From AP-15 sp963716115 (GTDB taxonomy: Bacteria > Pseudomonadota > Alphaproteobacteria > ATCC43930 > CGMCC-115725): DNA of 64,000 nt. The notes below the pieces were generated by a model. It did no database searches, was not told the origin of the DNA, and saw nothing but the letters and a program-made list of their open reading frames with translations. Location of the stretch: the NCBI GenBank assembly GCA_963716115.1, contig CAVQSZ010000013.1, forward strand, positions 43,420 to 107,419. Reading direction: 5' to 3'. The position numbers and the translations under genes are program-made. Positions 39,661 to 48,462 of this stretch are shown here, piece after piece; the first letter of the stretch is position 1, and each line of letters opens with the position of its first letter.

Positions 39661-40470
39661 ATGTCGATCCCCGAGGCGTTGTCCCCATCGCCCACCCTCA
39701 CGTTGCGACACGAGGCGCGCGCCGTGTTCGCCGGCGCCCTCGGGCTGGCGGCCGTCGCGGCGCCGCTCCTGGTGCTCGGCGGCGTTTTCGGGACCGCGCC
39801 GGCGGCCGCCGGGCTGATCGCGTTCGCCGGGCTGGTCGTCGCCCTGGAGCGCCGGCTCGCCGCCCATCACCCCTATCCCCGGCTCGGCCTGGCAAACCGG
39901 ATCACGCTGGCCCGGCTGGGGGTCGCCCTCCTGATCGCCTGTCGCGCGCTCGATCCGGCGCCGCTCGGCGATGGCGAGCGGTGGGCGCTGGCCGCGCTCG
40001 CCGGCGGCGCCCTGCTGCTCGACGGCGCCGACGGATGGGCGGCGCGCCGCCAAGGCCTGGCGTCCGCGTTCGGCGCGCGCTTCGATTTGGAGGTCGACGC
40101 CTTCGCGATCCTCGCGCTCGCCGTCACGGCGGTGAAGGCCGACGCGGCGCCGGCCTGGGCGCTCGGCATCGGGGCGATGCGCTATCTCTACCTCGCGGCG
40201 GCGCAAATCCTGCCGCTGCTGCGCCGGCCGCCGCCCTCTTGCGGCGCCGCCGATCGCCGCCGCAAGACGATCGCCGTGATCCAAAGCCTGGCGCTGATCT
40301 TCGCCCTCGTCCCCGCAATCCCCCCGGTCTGGGGCGCCGCCGCCTGCGGCGCGGCGCTGGCGCTCCTCGCCTATTCATTTGCCGCCGACATTCTGATGCT
40401 GCTATCGATTGGCGGCCGGCCGGGCCGGGCTCGAATGAGCTGCCGGCGCGACGATCGGCCCCCCATATGA
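39661..40470 (+). CDS. CDP-alcohol phosphatidyltransferase-family protein
   Basis: 269 residues with several membrane spans (VFAGALGLAAVAAPLLVLGG, ALIFALVPAIPPVWGAAACG). The CDP-alcohol motif DG-x2-DG-x2-AR-x-G-x-D-x3-D is present as LDGADGWAARR with D121 and D124, then GARFDLEVD with D142 and D146. Enzymes of this class move a phospho-alcohol from CDP onto a second alcohol. The substrate is not predictable. It starts a rightward unit with GTP cyclohydrolase II, 27 bp away. Confidence 0.88.
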   Translation: MSIPEALSPSPTLTLRHEARAVFAGALGLAAVAAPLLVLGGVFGTAPAAAGLIAFAGLVVALERRLAAHHPYPRLGLANRITLARLGVALLIACRALDPAPLGDGERWALAALAGGALLLDGADGWAARRQGLASAFGARFDLEVDAFAILALAVTAVKADAAPAWALGIGAMRYLYLAAAQILPLLRRPPPSCGAADRRRKTIAVIQSLALIFALVPAIPPVWGAAACGAALALLAYSFAADILMLLSIGGRPGRARMSCRRDDRPPI

Positions 40471-40497
40471 GGCGCGGCGGCAAGGAGAAGAAAGACG

Positions 40498-41622
40498 GTG
40501 CCCGAGCCTGGGACTGCGACGACGGCGGCGCGCGGCGCCGCCCAAGCCCTCGGCGAGGCGATCACGGCGTTGCGCCGGGGCGACCCGGTGCTGATCCGCG
40601 ACGATCGGATCAACGTCCTGGCGGTCGCCGCCGAGCTGGTGACCGAGGACAATTTGCAGCGCCTGCGCGCGATCTCGCAGGGCTCGGCGCGCGTGGTGCT
40701 GACCCGTCGGCGCGCGGTGGCGCTCGGCCTCGCGCCCCGCACGGAATTGTCGGGAGCGATGACGATTTCGGTCTCGGCCGAATTGCCGGCGGCGGTGATC
40801 CGCAACCTGGCCGATCCCGGAGCATCGCTCGGGGCGGAGCCGCCCGGGTTCGGTCCGCAGCCGGTGGCGGCGCGCGGCGGCGCGCTCGCCGCGGTCGCCT
40901 TGGCCAAGCTCGCAGCGCTGCTGCCGGCCGCCCTGGTGCTGCGCCTCGGCGACGACGAAGCCGCGCTCTTCGCCCGCCGCGGCGACCTCGCGGTCGTCGA
41001 CGCCGCGGCGGTGTTCAAGCGCGACGCTGCGACCGCCGGGCTCGAACGCGTCGCCGAGGCGCGGGTGCCGCTCGCCGACGCCGAGAATGCGCGGCTGATC
41101 GCGTTTCGCCCGCGCGACGGCGGCGGCGAGCATCTGGCGATCCTGATCGGCGCCCCCGACCCCGCCGCCCCGGTGCTGGTGCGGCTGCATTCGGAATGCT
41201 TTACCGGCGACCTGCTGGCGAGCCTGCGCTGCGATTGCGGCGACCAGCTGCGCGGCGCGATCGCGGCGATCGCGCAGGCGGGCGGCGGGGTGCTGCTCTA
41301 TCTGGCGCAGGAGGGACGCGGCATCGGCCTGGTCAACAAGCTGCGCGCCTACCAGCTGCAGGACGCCGGCTTCGACACGCTCGACGCCAACGAGCAATTG
41401 GGCTTCGACGCCGACGAGCGGGTCTATCTGCCGGCCGCCGAGATGCTGCGCCAGCTCGGCTTCGGCGCAATTCGGTTGTTGACCAACAACCCCGACAAGA
41501 TGGCGGCGCTCGAACGCTACGGCATCCGCGTCGCCGAGCGCGTGCCGCACGTCTTCCCCTCGAACGGCCACAACGAGCGCTACCTGCGCACCAAGGCCAC
41601 CCGCAGCGGCCATTTTCTGTGA
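40498..41622 (+). CDS. ribA: GTP cyclohydrolase II with degenerate N-terminal domain
   Basis: 374 residues. The C-terminal GCHII domain is intact: zinc Cys234, Cys245 and Cys247 in HSECFTGDLLASLRCDCG, and EGRGIGLVNKLRAYQLQDAG with Arg274. It opens the GTP imidazole ring, the first step of riboflavin synthesis. The N-terminal ~170 residues resemble DHBP synthase (ITALRRGDPVLIRDD) but lack the RENEGD acidic motif, so that activity is probably lost. Such fused forms occur in alphaproteobacteria as housekeeping RibA. Its setting next to the PTPS-like cluster leaves open a second role supplying a pyrimidine or pterin-like precursor. No other rib gene is nearby. Confidence 0.88.
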   Translation: MPEPGTATTAARGAAQALGEAITALRRGDPVLIRDDRINVLAVAAELVTEDNLQRLRAISQGSARVVLTRRRAVALGLAPRTELSGAMTISVSAELPAAVIRNLADPGASLGAEPPGFGPQPVAARGGALAAVALAKLAALLPAALVLRLGDDEAALFARRGDLAVVDAAAVFKRDAATAGLERVAEARVPLADAENARLIAFRPRDGGGEHLAILIGAPDPAAPVLVRLHSECFTGDLLASLRCDCGDQLRGAIAAIAQAGGGVLLYLAQEGRGIGLVNKLRAYQLQDAGFDTLDANEQLGFDADERVYLPAAEMLRQLGFGAIRLLTNNPDKMAALERYGIRVAERVPHVFPSNGHNERYLRTKATRSGHFL

Positions 41623-41705
41623 GCGGTGCGGACGTTCGAAGACGTGGATGACCGGGTCAAGCCCGGTCAAGACGAAAGTGTGCGTGGCGATCTACTTCTG
41701 ACCGG

Positions 41706-42212
41706 ATGGCGATGGAGCTGACGGTTCGCGCGAATGGCGAGGCCCGGTGGGCCGGGCGGCGGCTGCGCTGCGCCGTCGGCCGGGCCGGCGTCGTGCAGGA
41801 CAAGCGCGAGGGCGACGGCGGCACGCCGGAGGGTCTGTGGCCGATGCGCGAGGCGCTGTTCCGCGGCGACCGCCTCGGCGAGATCGTGACGCCCCTGCCC
41901 TGCCGCGAGCTGGCACCCGAGGACGGCTGGTGCGACGAGCCCGCCGACCCGGCCTACAACCGCCTCGTGCGGCTGCCCTACCCGGCGCATTGCGAGCATC
42001 TGTGGCTCGACGAGCGGGTCTACGACATCGTCGTGCCGCTCGGCTGCAATGACGACCCGGTCATTCCCGGCCGCGGCAGCGCGATCTTCCTCCACGTCGC
42101 CCGGCCGGATTTCGCACCGACCGCCGGCTGCGTGGCGCTCGCGCTCGACGACCTCCTGGCGGTGCTGCGCGCCGCCCGGCCCGGCGCGCGGGTGCGCGTC
42201 GTCCGGCTTTAG
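41706..42212 (+). CDS. L,D-transpeptidase (YkuD)-domain protein
   Basis: 168 residues. It contains GVVQDKREGDGGTPEGLWPM near the N-terminus and the catalytic block IFLHVARPDFAPTAGCVAL, with H and the nucleophile Cys in TAGCVAL. The family makes or edits 3-3 peptidoglycan cross-links or tethers proteins. No signal peptide is seen, so this belongs to the soluble-form group. It converges on yggS with a 4-bp overlap of stops. Confidence 0.82.
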   Translation: MAMELTVRANGEARWAGRRLRCAVGRAGVVQDKREGDGGTPEGLWPMREALFRGDRLGEIVTPLPCRELAPEDGWCDEPADPAYNRLVRLPYPAHCEHLWLDERVYDIVVPLGCNDDPVIPGRGSAIFLHVARPDFAPTAGCVALALDDLLAVLRAARPGARVRVVRL

Positions 42213-42887
42213 GCCGCCGCGCCGCGCGCTCCGAAGATCGCCGTGCCGACCCGCACATGGGTCGCGCCAAAGCCGATCGCGGTCTCGAAATCGGCGCTCA
42301 TCCCCATGCTGAGGATGTCGAGGCCGGTGCGCCGGGCGATCTCGCGCAGCAGCGCGAAATGCGGGGCCGGCGCCTCGTCCTGCGGCGGCACGCACATCAG
42401 CCCGGCGACGTTGAGGCCGAGCCGGTCGCGGCACTCGATGACAAAGGCGTCGGCCTCGGCCGGCGGGATCCCGGCCTTTTGCGGCTCCTCGCCGGTGTTG
42501 ACCTCGATCAGGCACGGGAGGCGGCGGCCGCTGCGCTCCATCTCGCGGGCCAGCGCCTGGGCGAGCCGAGGCCGGTCGACGGTCTCGATCGCGTCGAAGA
42601 GGGCGACCGCATCCTTGACCTTGTTGGTCTGCAGCGGCCCGATCAGGTGGAGCGCGAGGTCGGGGAACGCCTCGCGCAACGCCGGGTATTTCGCCTCCGC
42701 CTCCTGCACCCGGTTCTCGCCAAAGACGCGATGGCCCGGCGAGCAGCGCCGCGCGCACGCTTTCGGCCGGGTGCGTCTTGCTGACGGCGACGAGCGCGAC
42801 GCTTTGCGGCGCGCGTCCGGCGGCCCGCGCCGCCGCCTCGATCCGGCCCCGCACGGCGGCGAGGCCGGCCGCGATAACCCCTTCCAT
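42209..42887 (-). CDS. yggS: PLP homeostasis protein YggS, one frameshift
   Basis: Starts MEGVIAAGLAAVRGRIEAA. The PLP lysine is in SVALVAVSKTHP. Near 42737 an extra G (gccgggccatcg instead of gccggccatcg) breaks the frame after AALLAG; the next frame continues HRVFGENRVQEAEAKYP, IGPLQTNKVKDAVALF and MGMSADFETAIGFGATHVRV to the stop. Together they give a normal YggS of about 226 residues. YggS binds PLP and maintains the vitamin B6 pool. The shift is probably an assembly error. Confidence 0.88.
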
Positions 42888-42962
42888 ATCCCCTCCATTC
42901 CTGGCACAAGCTGTTCATTCTGGCTGCGGCCGAGCGCCGGCCGCCCCGCCGAGAACCGCTAG

Positions 42963-43577
42963 ATGCCCGTTGCCCATTACCGCCTGCCCGCCGCCTTCGC
43001 CGCAAGCCTTTCGTTGATGCTCGCGGCCTGTGCTACGACGCCGCCGTGGGGCACCACGGCAACCCTGCCTGCCGCGGCGCCATCAGCGGCGAGCAACCCC
43101 GCCGCCGCGCCGGCCCCAGCCGCCGCCGGCCAGCCGCAGGCCGCGGCCGCCGCCGATGACGACGACATCGACACCGAGGCGACGATCTGGACGGTCCTCG
43201 GCCTCGCCAAGCGGCCGTCCTACCATCAGCCCGGCCCGCAGACCGGGAGCACGGTGAGCCCGATCTTGTGGCAGGCGGCCCTCGACACGCTGAGCTTTGT
43301 CAAGTTCGCCTCCGAGGACCCGCTCGGCGGCTCGCTCGTCACCGAATGGTACTCGCCGCCCGACAAGCCGAACGAGCGGCTGCGGATCAATGTCTTCGTC
43401 CTGGACCGGGCGCTGCGGTCCGATTCGATCGCGGTGACGGTCGACCGGCAGGAGCGCTCGGCGACCGGCCAATGGGCCGACACGACGATCGCCAGAAAGG
43501 TCGAGGAGGACCTCGAAACCACGATCCTGCATCGGGCGCGGCAATTGCGGCGCGCCTGGGCGCCGCCGAAAAGCTGA
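42963..43577 (+). CDS. DUF3576-domain lipoprotein
   Basis: 204 residues with a lipoprotein signal (LSLMLAAC). An Ala/Pro linker precedes the DUF3576 domain: DTEATIWTVLGLAKRPSYHQ, LDTLSFVKFASEDPLGGSLV, and a C-terminal VEEDLETTILHRARQLRRAW. The family is alphaproteobacterial, outer-membrane or periplasmic, of unknown role. It sits 71 bp before leuS in the order known across the class. Confidence 0.88.
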   Translation: MPVAHYRLPAAFAASLSLMLAACATTPPWGTTATLPAAAPSAASNPAAAPAPAAAGQPQAAAAADDDDIDTEATIWTVLGLAKRPSYHQPGPQTGSTVSPILWQAALDTLSFVKFASEDPLGGSLVTEWYSPPDKPNERLRINVFVLDRALRSDSIAVTVDRQERSATGQWADTTIARKVEEDLETTILHRARQLRRAWAPPKS

Positions 43578-43648
43578 GCCGGATCGGCCGACGCCAGCCG
43601 GCATCGGCCGCTCGCGCCCGCGAACCCTGAAAAAGACCGAAGAAAAAC

Positions 43649-46215
43649 ATGTCGCGCTACAATTTCCGAGAAACCGAAGCGAAATGGCAGCGCCTGTGGC
43701 GCGACGAGCGGCTGTTCGAGGTTACGGCCGACCCCGCCCGGCCGAAATACTACGTCCTCGAAATGTTTCCCTACCCGTCGGGCAAGCTGCATGTCGGGCA
43801 TGTGCGAAACTACACGATGGGCGATCTGGTCGCGCGCTACCGGCGCGCGCAGGGGTTCAACGTCCTGCACCCGATGGGGTGGGACGCGTTCGGGCTGCCG
43901 GCCGAGAACGCCGCGATCGCCGAGCATACCCATCCCGCGGTGTGGACCCACGAGAACATCGCGACCATGCGCGCCCAGCTCCAGCGCATGGGGTTCGCCT
44001 ATGACTGGTCGCGCGAGATCGCCACCTGCCACCCGGAATACTACCGCCACGAGCAGAAGATGTTTCTCGACTTTCTGGCGCAGGACCTCGCCTACCGCAA
44101 GGAGTCCTGGGTCAACTGGGACCCGGTCGAGAACACCGTGCTGGCCAACGAGCAGGTGATCGACGGGCGCGGCTGGCGCTCGGGCGCGGTCGTCGAGAAG
44201 CGGCTGTTGTCGCAGTGGTTCTTGCGGATCACCGCCTTCACCGAGGAGCTGCTCGACGCGATCGGCGGGCTCGAGCGCTGGCCGGAGCGGGTGCGGCTGA
44301 TGCAGGAGCGGTGGATCGGCCGCTCCGAGGGCGCGCGGGTCACCTTCGCCATCGCCGGGCGGGACGAGCGCATCGAGGTGTTTACGACGCGGCAGGACAC
44401 CCTCTTCGGCGCCTCGTTTCTGGCGCTGTCGCCGAACCATCCGCTGGCCCAGCGGCTCGCCGAGGATGACCCCGGCCTTGCCGCCTTCATCGCCGAATGC
44501 AACCGCATGGGCACCAGCGAGGCGGCGATCGAGACCGCCGAGAAGCGCGGCCGCGCCACCGGCCTCGAAGCGGTGCACCCGTTCGACGACAGCCGGCGGA
44601 TCCCGGTCTATGTCGCCAATTTCGTGCTGATGGAATACGGCACCGGCGCCATCTTCGGCTGCCCGGCGCACGACCAGCGCGACCTCGAATTCGCCCGCAA
44701 ATACGGGCTGCCGGTGATCCCGGTGGTGTTGCCGCCGGGCGCCGACCCGGCGCGCTTCGCGATCGGCGAGGAGCCCTTTGTCGAGGACGGCACTCTGTTC
44801 AACTCCGACTTCCTCGACGGCCTGTCGGTGGCCGAGGCGAAACGGGCGGCCGGGGAGCGGCTGGAGGCGCTGGGCCGCGGCGAGCGCACCATCGCCTATC
44901 GCCTGCGCGACTGGGGGGTGTCGCGGCAGCGCTATTGGGGCTGCCCGATCCCGGTCATCCATTGCGCGGGCTGCGGCATCGTGCCGGTGCCGGAAAGCGA
45001 CCTGCCGGTCAGGCTGCCCGAGGATGTCAGCTTCGACCGAGCCCGGCAACCCGCTCGACCATCACCCGACCTGGAAATATGTCGACTGCCCGCGCTGCGG
45101 CCGGCCGGCGCGGCGCGAGACCGACACCTTCGACACGTTCTTCGAATCGTCCTGGTATTTTCTGCGCTTCTGCTCGGCCCGCGCGCCCGACGCCTTCGCC
45201 CGCGAGGCGGTCGAGTACTGGATGCCGGTCGACCAGTACATCGGCGGCGTCGAGCACGCCGTGCTGCATCTGCTTTATTCCCGCTTCTTTACCCGGGCCT
45301 TGAAGCAGTGCGGCTATCTCGGCTTCGACGAGCCGTTCGCCGGGCTGTTCACCCAGGGCATGGTGTGCCACCAGACCTACCGCGGCGAAACCGGCGAATG
45401 GCTCTTCCCCGAGGAGGTCGAGACCGACGCCGAGGGCCGGCTCGCCGATTCCGCCGGCCGCCCGGTCAGCGTCGGGCGCAACGAAAAGATGTCGAAATCG
45501 AAAAAGAACGTCGTCGGCCTCGATGCGATCGTCGACACCTACGGCGCCGACACCGCCCGGCTCTACCTGCTGTCGGACAGCCCGCCCGAGCGCGACCTCG
45601 AATGGACCGAGACCGGCATCGAGGGCATCTGGCGCTATGTCAACCGGTTGTGGCGGATGGTGAGCGAGCCGCCGGCGCCGCTGCCGCCGCCGGGCGCCGC
45701 CGTCGCCGGCCGATCTGCCGCCGGCCGTGGCGGCGGTGCGCCGCGCGACGCACCAGCACGATCGCCGCCGTCACCGACGATCTCGACAAAGTTCCGCTTC
45801 AACCGCGCGGTCGCCCGCATTCGCGAGCTGACCAACGCGCTCGAGGAGCTGCCGGCCGCCGAGCCCGGCGGCCGCGCAGGTGCTGCGCGAGGGGCTCGAA
45901 GCCGTGGCGCGGCTTCTCGGCCCGATGATGCCGCACCTCGCCGAGGAGATGTGGCAGACGCTCGGCGGCGCCGGCTGGATCGCCAACCAGCCCTGGCCGC
46001 AGGCCGATCCCGACCTCGCGCGCGACGAGCAGGTGACGATCGCCGTCCAGATCAACGGCAAATTGCGCGCGACCCTCGACCTGCCGCGCGACGCCGCCAG
46101 CGACGCCGTCGAGAGCGCCGCCCTCGCCTCGCCGCAGATCATGCGCTGGCTCGACGGCCGCGCGCCGCGCAAGGTGATCGTCGTGCCGAACCGGATCGTC
46201 AGCATCCTGGCCTGA
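43649..46215 (+). CDS. leuS: Leucyl-tRNA synthetase, five +1 frameshifts
   Basis: Charges tRNA-Leu; an essential class I synthetase. HIGH is at about residues 48-51 (PYPSGKLHVGHVRNY) and KMSKS is in GRNEKMSKSKKNVVG. The frame is clean to about 45036, then one extra base occurs at each of about 45037 (FDEPGNPLDHH), 45706 (AADLPPAV), 45755 (HQTIAAVTDD), 45787 (DKFRFNR) and 45867 (PGAAQVL). Frames in all correct reading segments match LeuRS to the C-terminus IVVPNRIVSILA at 46215. An essential gene cannot carry five frameshifts in one cell, so this stretch is probably poorly polished sequence. The intact protein would be about 854 residues. Confidence 0.93.
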
Positions 46216-46216
46216 C

Positions 46217-46756
46217 ATGCCGCGAGGCCGGGCGCTGCTCGCAATCCTGTGCGCGGCGCTCGCGTCGCCGGGATTGTCCGGCTGCGGCTGGACGCCGCTT
46301 TACGCCGAGATCGATCGCGGGACGGCCGGCGCGGATCTGCGCGCGATCCATGTCGACCCGATCCTGGAGCGGATCGGTCAGCGGCTGGCGATGGCGCTGC
46401 GCAATTCGCTGAACCCGACCGGCGAGCCCGCCACCGAGCGCTACCGGCTGCGCACCTCGCTCAGCGTCGCGCTGTCGAGCCTGGGCATTCAGACCCAAGG
46501 CACCGCGACGCTCGGCCGGCTCGACGTCTATGCGACGATTTACCTGACCGATATCACCAGCGGCGCCATCCTCTTGGTCAACACGCTGCATGTGCAAAAC
46601 TCGTTCGAGCTCAACCCGAACCAGTATTCGACCGTGGTCGGCGAAGACGACGCCGCGGTGCGCAGCGTCGCCGAGCTGAACCAGGAGATCGTGGCGCGGC
46701 TGTCGCTGTTCATGGAGCGCCGCGCCGCCGCGGCCCCAAAGACGGCGCAAAAATGA
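46217..46756 (+). CDS. lptE: LPS assembly lipoprotein LptE
   Basis: 179 residues. The lipoprotein signal ends LSGCGWTPLY, the hallmark GC-x-PLY of LptE. The body has VDPILERIGQRLAMALRN, YRLRTSLSVALSSLGI and ATIYLTDITSG typical of alphaproteobacterial LptE. It holds LptD in the outer membrane for LPS insertion. It starts directly after the leuS stop and overlaps holA by 4 bp (ATGA), so leuS-lptE-holA is one unit. Confidence 0.9.
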   Translation: MPRGRALLAILCAALASPGLSGCGWTPLYAEIDRGTAGADLRAIHVDPILERIGQRLAMALRNSLNPTGEPATERYRLRTSLSVALSSLGIQTQGTATLGRLDVYATIYLTDITSGAILLVNTLHVQNSFELNPNQYSTVVGEDDAAVRSVAELNQEIVARLSLFMERRAAAAPKTAQK

Positions 46757-47838
46757 AGACACGCAAAAATGAAGACGGCCGCAAAAATGAAGACGGCGCC
46801 GGGATCGTGAGGCTCGCCCCGGCGCGGGTCGACGCATTTCTGCGGCGCCCCGATGCGGATTTGCGCGCGGCGTTGCTCTACGGGCCGGATGCGGGGCTGG
46901 TGCGCGAGCGCGCCGACCTGCTGGCCAAGGCGGTTTGCCCGGATTTGGCCGACCCGTTCCGCGTCGCCGACCTGAACGCCGCGGCGCTCGCCGCCGATCC
47001 GGCGCGCCTCGCCGACGAGGCGGCGCAGCTGAGCCTCACCGGCGGGCGCCGGGTGGTGCGGGTGCGCGGCGCCGGCGACGGCGCGGCGCGGCTCTTCGCC
47101 GGCTTTCTCGCCGACCCGCCGGGCGAGGCGCTGGTCGTCGTCGAGGCCGGCGAGCTGCCCGGCGGCTCGGCGCTGCGCCGGGCCTTCGACGCCTCGCCGC
47201 GCGCGGCCTCGATCGGCTGCTACCCCGACGCGCCGCGCGAGCGCGCCGCCGTGATCCGCGACGCGCTCGCGGCGCACCGGGTCACCGCCAGCCGCGACGC
47301 CGTCCAGCATCTGGTCGAGCATCTCGGCGGCGACCGGCTCTTGACCCGCTCGGAGCTCGAAAAGCTGGCGCTCTACGCCGGCGAGGGCGGCCGGGTCGAT
47401 CTCGACGACGCGCGGCTTTCGATCGGCGACAGTGCGGCGCTCGAGCTCGACGACGCGGTGATGGCGGCGGCCGAGGGCGACGCGCCGCGGCTGGAGCGGG
47501 TCCTGGGCCGGGTGTTCCAGGAGGGCGAGCAGCCGGTCACGGTGGTGCGCGCCCTGCTGCGCCATTTGCACCGGCTGCACGCGATGGCGGCGCGGGTCGC
47601 CGCCGGGGCGAACGCCGCCGAGGTGCTGCGCTCGGCCCGCCCGCCGATTTTCTTCAAGCAGGAGGAGAGCTTCAAACGCCAGCTCTCGCTGTGGAGCGAA
47701 AGGCGGCTGCGCCCCGAGCTCGCCCGCCTCGCCGAGGCCGAAATCCGGATGAAGACGACCGGCCTCCCGGCCGAGACGATCTGCCGCGCCGCCCTCCTGG
47801 CGCTGGCGCAAGCCGCCACACGGCGCGACGCTCGCTGA
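46753..47838 (+). CDS. holA: DNA polymerase III delta subunit
   Basis: 361 residues. The conserved HolA body begins VRLAPARVDAFLRRPDADLR and runs through ALLYGPDAGLVRERADLLAK, LTRSELEKLALYAG, ALELDDAVMAAAEGDA and IFFKQEESFKRQLSLWSERR. Delta loads the sliding clamp as part of the clamp loader. The ATG at 46753 overlaps lptE, but the first 17 residues come from an 18-bp direct repeat (RKNEDGRKNEDG) and are not conserved, so a GTG near 46807 (GIVRLAP) may be the true start. Confidence 0.9.
   Translation: MKTRKNEDGRKNEDGAGIVRLAPARVDAFLRRPDADLRAALLYGPDAGLVRERADLLAKAVCPDLADPFRVADLNAAALAADPARLADEAAQLSLTGGRRVVRVRGAGDGAARLFAGFLADPPGEALVVVEAGELPGGSALRRAFDASPRAASIGCYPDAPRERAAVIRDALAAHRVTASRDAVQHLVEHLGGDRLLTRSELEKLALYAGEGGRVDLDDARLSIGDSAALELDDAVMAAAEGDAPRLERVLGRVFQEGEQPVTVVRALLRHLHRLHAMAARVAAGANAAEVLRSARPPIFFKQEESFKRQLSLWSERRLRPELARLAEAEIRMKTTGLPAETICRAALLALAQAATRRDAR
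46764..46800. repeat. 18-bp direct repeat at the holA 5' end
   Basis: cgcaaaaatgaagacggc occurs twice in tandem, preceded by a partial third copy (gcgcaaaaatgaagac) at about 46747. It spans the lptE stop and the start of holA, and is in frame with holA as RKNEDG repeated. Confidence 0.75.
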
Positions 47839-47867
47839 GAACGCCGCCGCGCCAGGCCTGATCCTAC

Positions 47868-47895
47868 TGTTCTGACGCAATTGTTCTGACGCAAT
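47868..47895. repeat. 14-bp tandem repeat
   Basis: tgttctgacgcaat at 47868-47881 is repeated exactly at 47882-47895, in the 203-bp holA to lipoprotein gap. Beside it is the large palindrome at 47923-47994. Confidence 0.7.
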
Positions 47896-47922
47896 CATCT
47901 GATTGAGCAGCAAGGAGCCGTT

Positions 47923-47994
47923 GGATGGGTTGAGCATCGCGAAACCCATCGCAACCGTGAGCCGCAGATGGGTTTCGCTGCGCTCAACCCATCC
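47923..47994. repeat. REP-like long inverted repeat
   Basis: ggatgggttgagc (47923-47935) pairs with gctcaacccatcc (47982-47994), and inside it gcgaaacccatc (47939) pairs with gatgggtttcgc (47968). This gives a long, nearly complete cruciform. The motif gatgggtttcgctgcgctca is a common dispersed intergenic element in Proteobacteria. It lies downstream of holA and may act as a transcript end or recombination hot spot. Confidence 0.8.
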
Positions 47995-48041
47995 TACAGG
48001 GCTATGCTATGGGGGTTGAATCATCTGAATGCATCTAAGCG

Positions 48042-48455
48042 CTACCGCACCGGCGACAGACAGGGATGATAGGTTTGATTGTAAAGCTTATAGGTTCCGC
48101 AGAGGAAATTATTGTCTATATGCATGTCTTTGTATCTCGTGCAGTCAAAATAATAACCATCTGCTCCTACTGCGCAAGTTGTTGGCCGATCGTAAAAATA
48201 GGATTGATACCCTGATTTTTCCATTTCTTTTGGATAGGGCCTGATCATATTGCCGGAAATATGGATCGACACCTGACGTTGAGACACCCGATCGATGTGA
48301 AAATCGACCATCGTTTCGCCGACAGCACCTTGCCAATATCCCGGCCGCAACGGCTCCCTGATCCCAAGCGGCCCTGCGGGTTGTTGCTTTTCTTTCGGGG
48401 GCGGCGCGCAGGAAACGACCAGCAACGCCGCAGCCAAGAGAAGTTTTGTCGCCAC
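48042..48455 (-). CDS. Small lipoprotein of unknown function, AT-richer
   Basis: 137 residues with a lipoprotein signal (LLLAAALLVVSCAPPP). The mature part has four Cys (TTCAVGADGYYFDC, NNFLCGTYKLYN, HPCLSP), probably two disulfides, and many Tyr. No family recognised. Its 3' two-thirds is visibly richer in A/T than all neighbours (for example aaattattgtctata and ttgtaaagctta), and a long inverted repeat lies just beyond its stop, suggesting horizontal gain. Confidence 0.6.
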   Translation of the reverse strand: MATKLLLAAALLVVSCAPPPKEKQQPAGPLGIREPLRPGYWQGAVGETMVDFHIDRVSQRQVSIHISGNMIRPYPKEMEKSGYQSYFYDRPTTCAVGADGYYFDCTRYKDMHIDNNFLCGTYKLYNQTYHPCLSPVR

Positions 48456-48462
48456 GGGTCTG

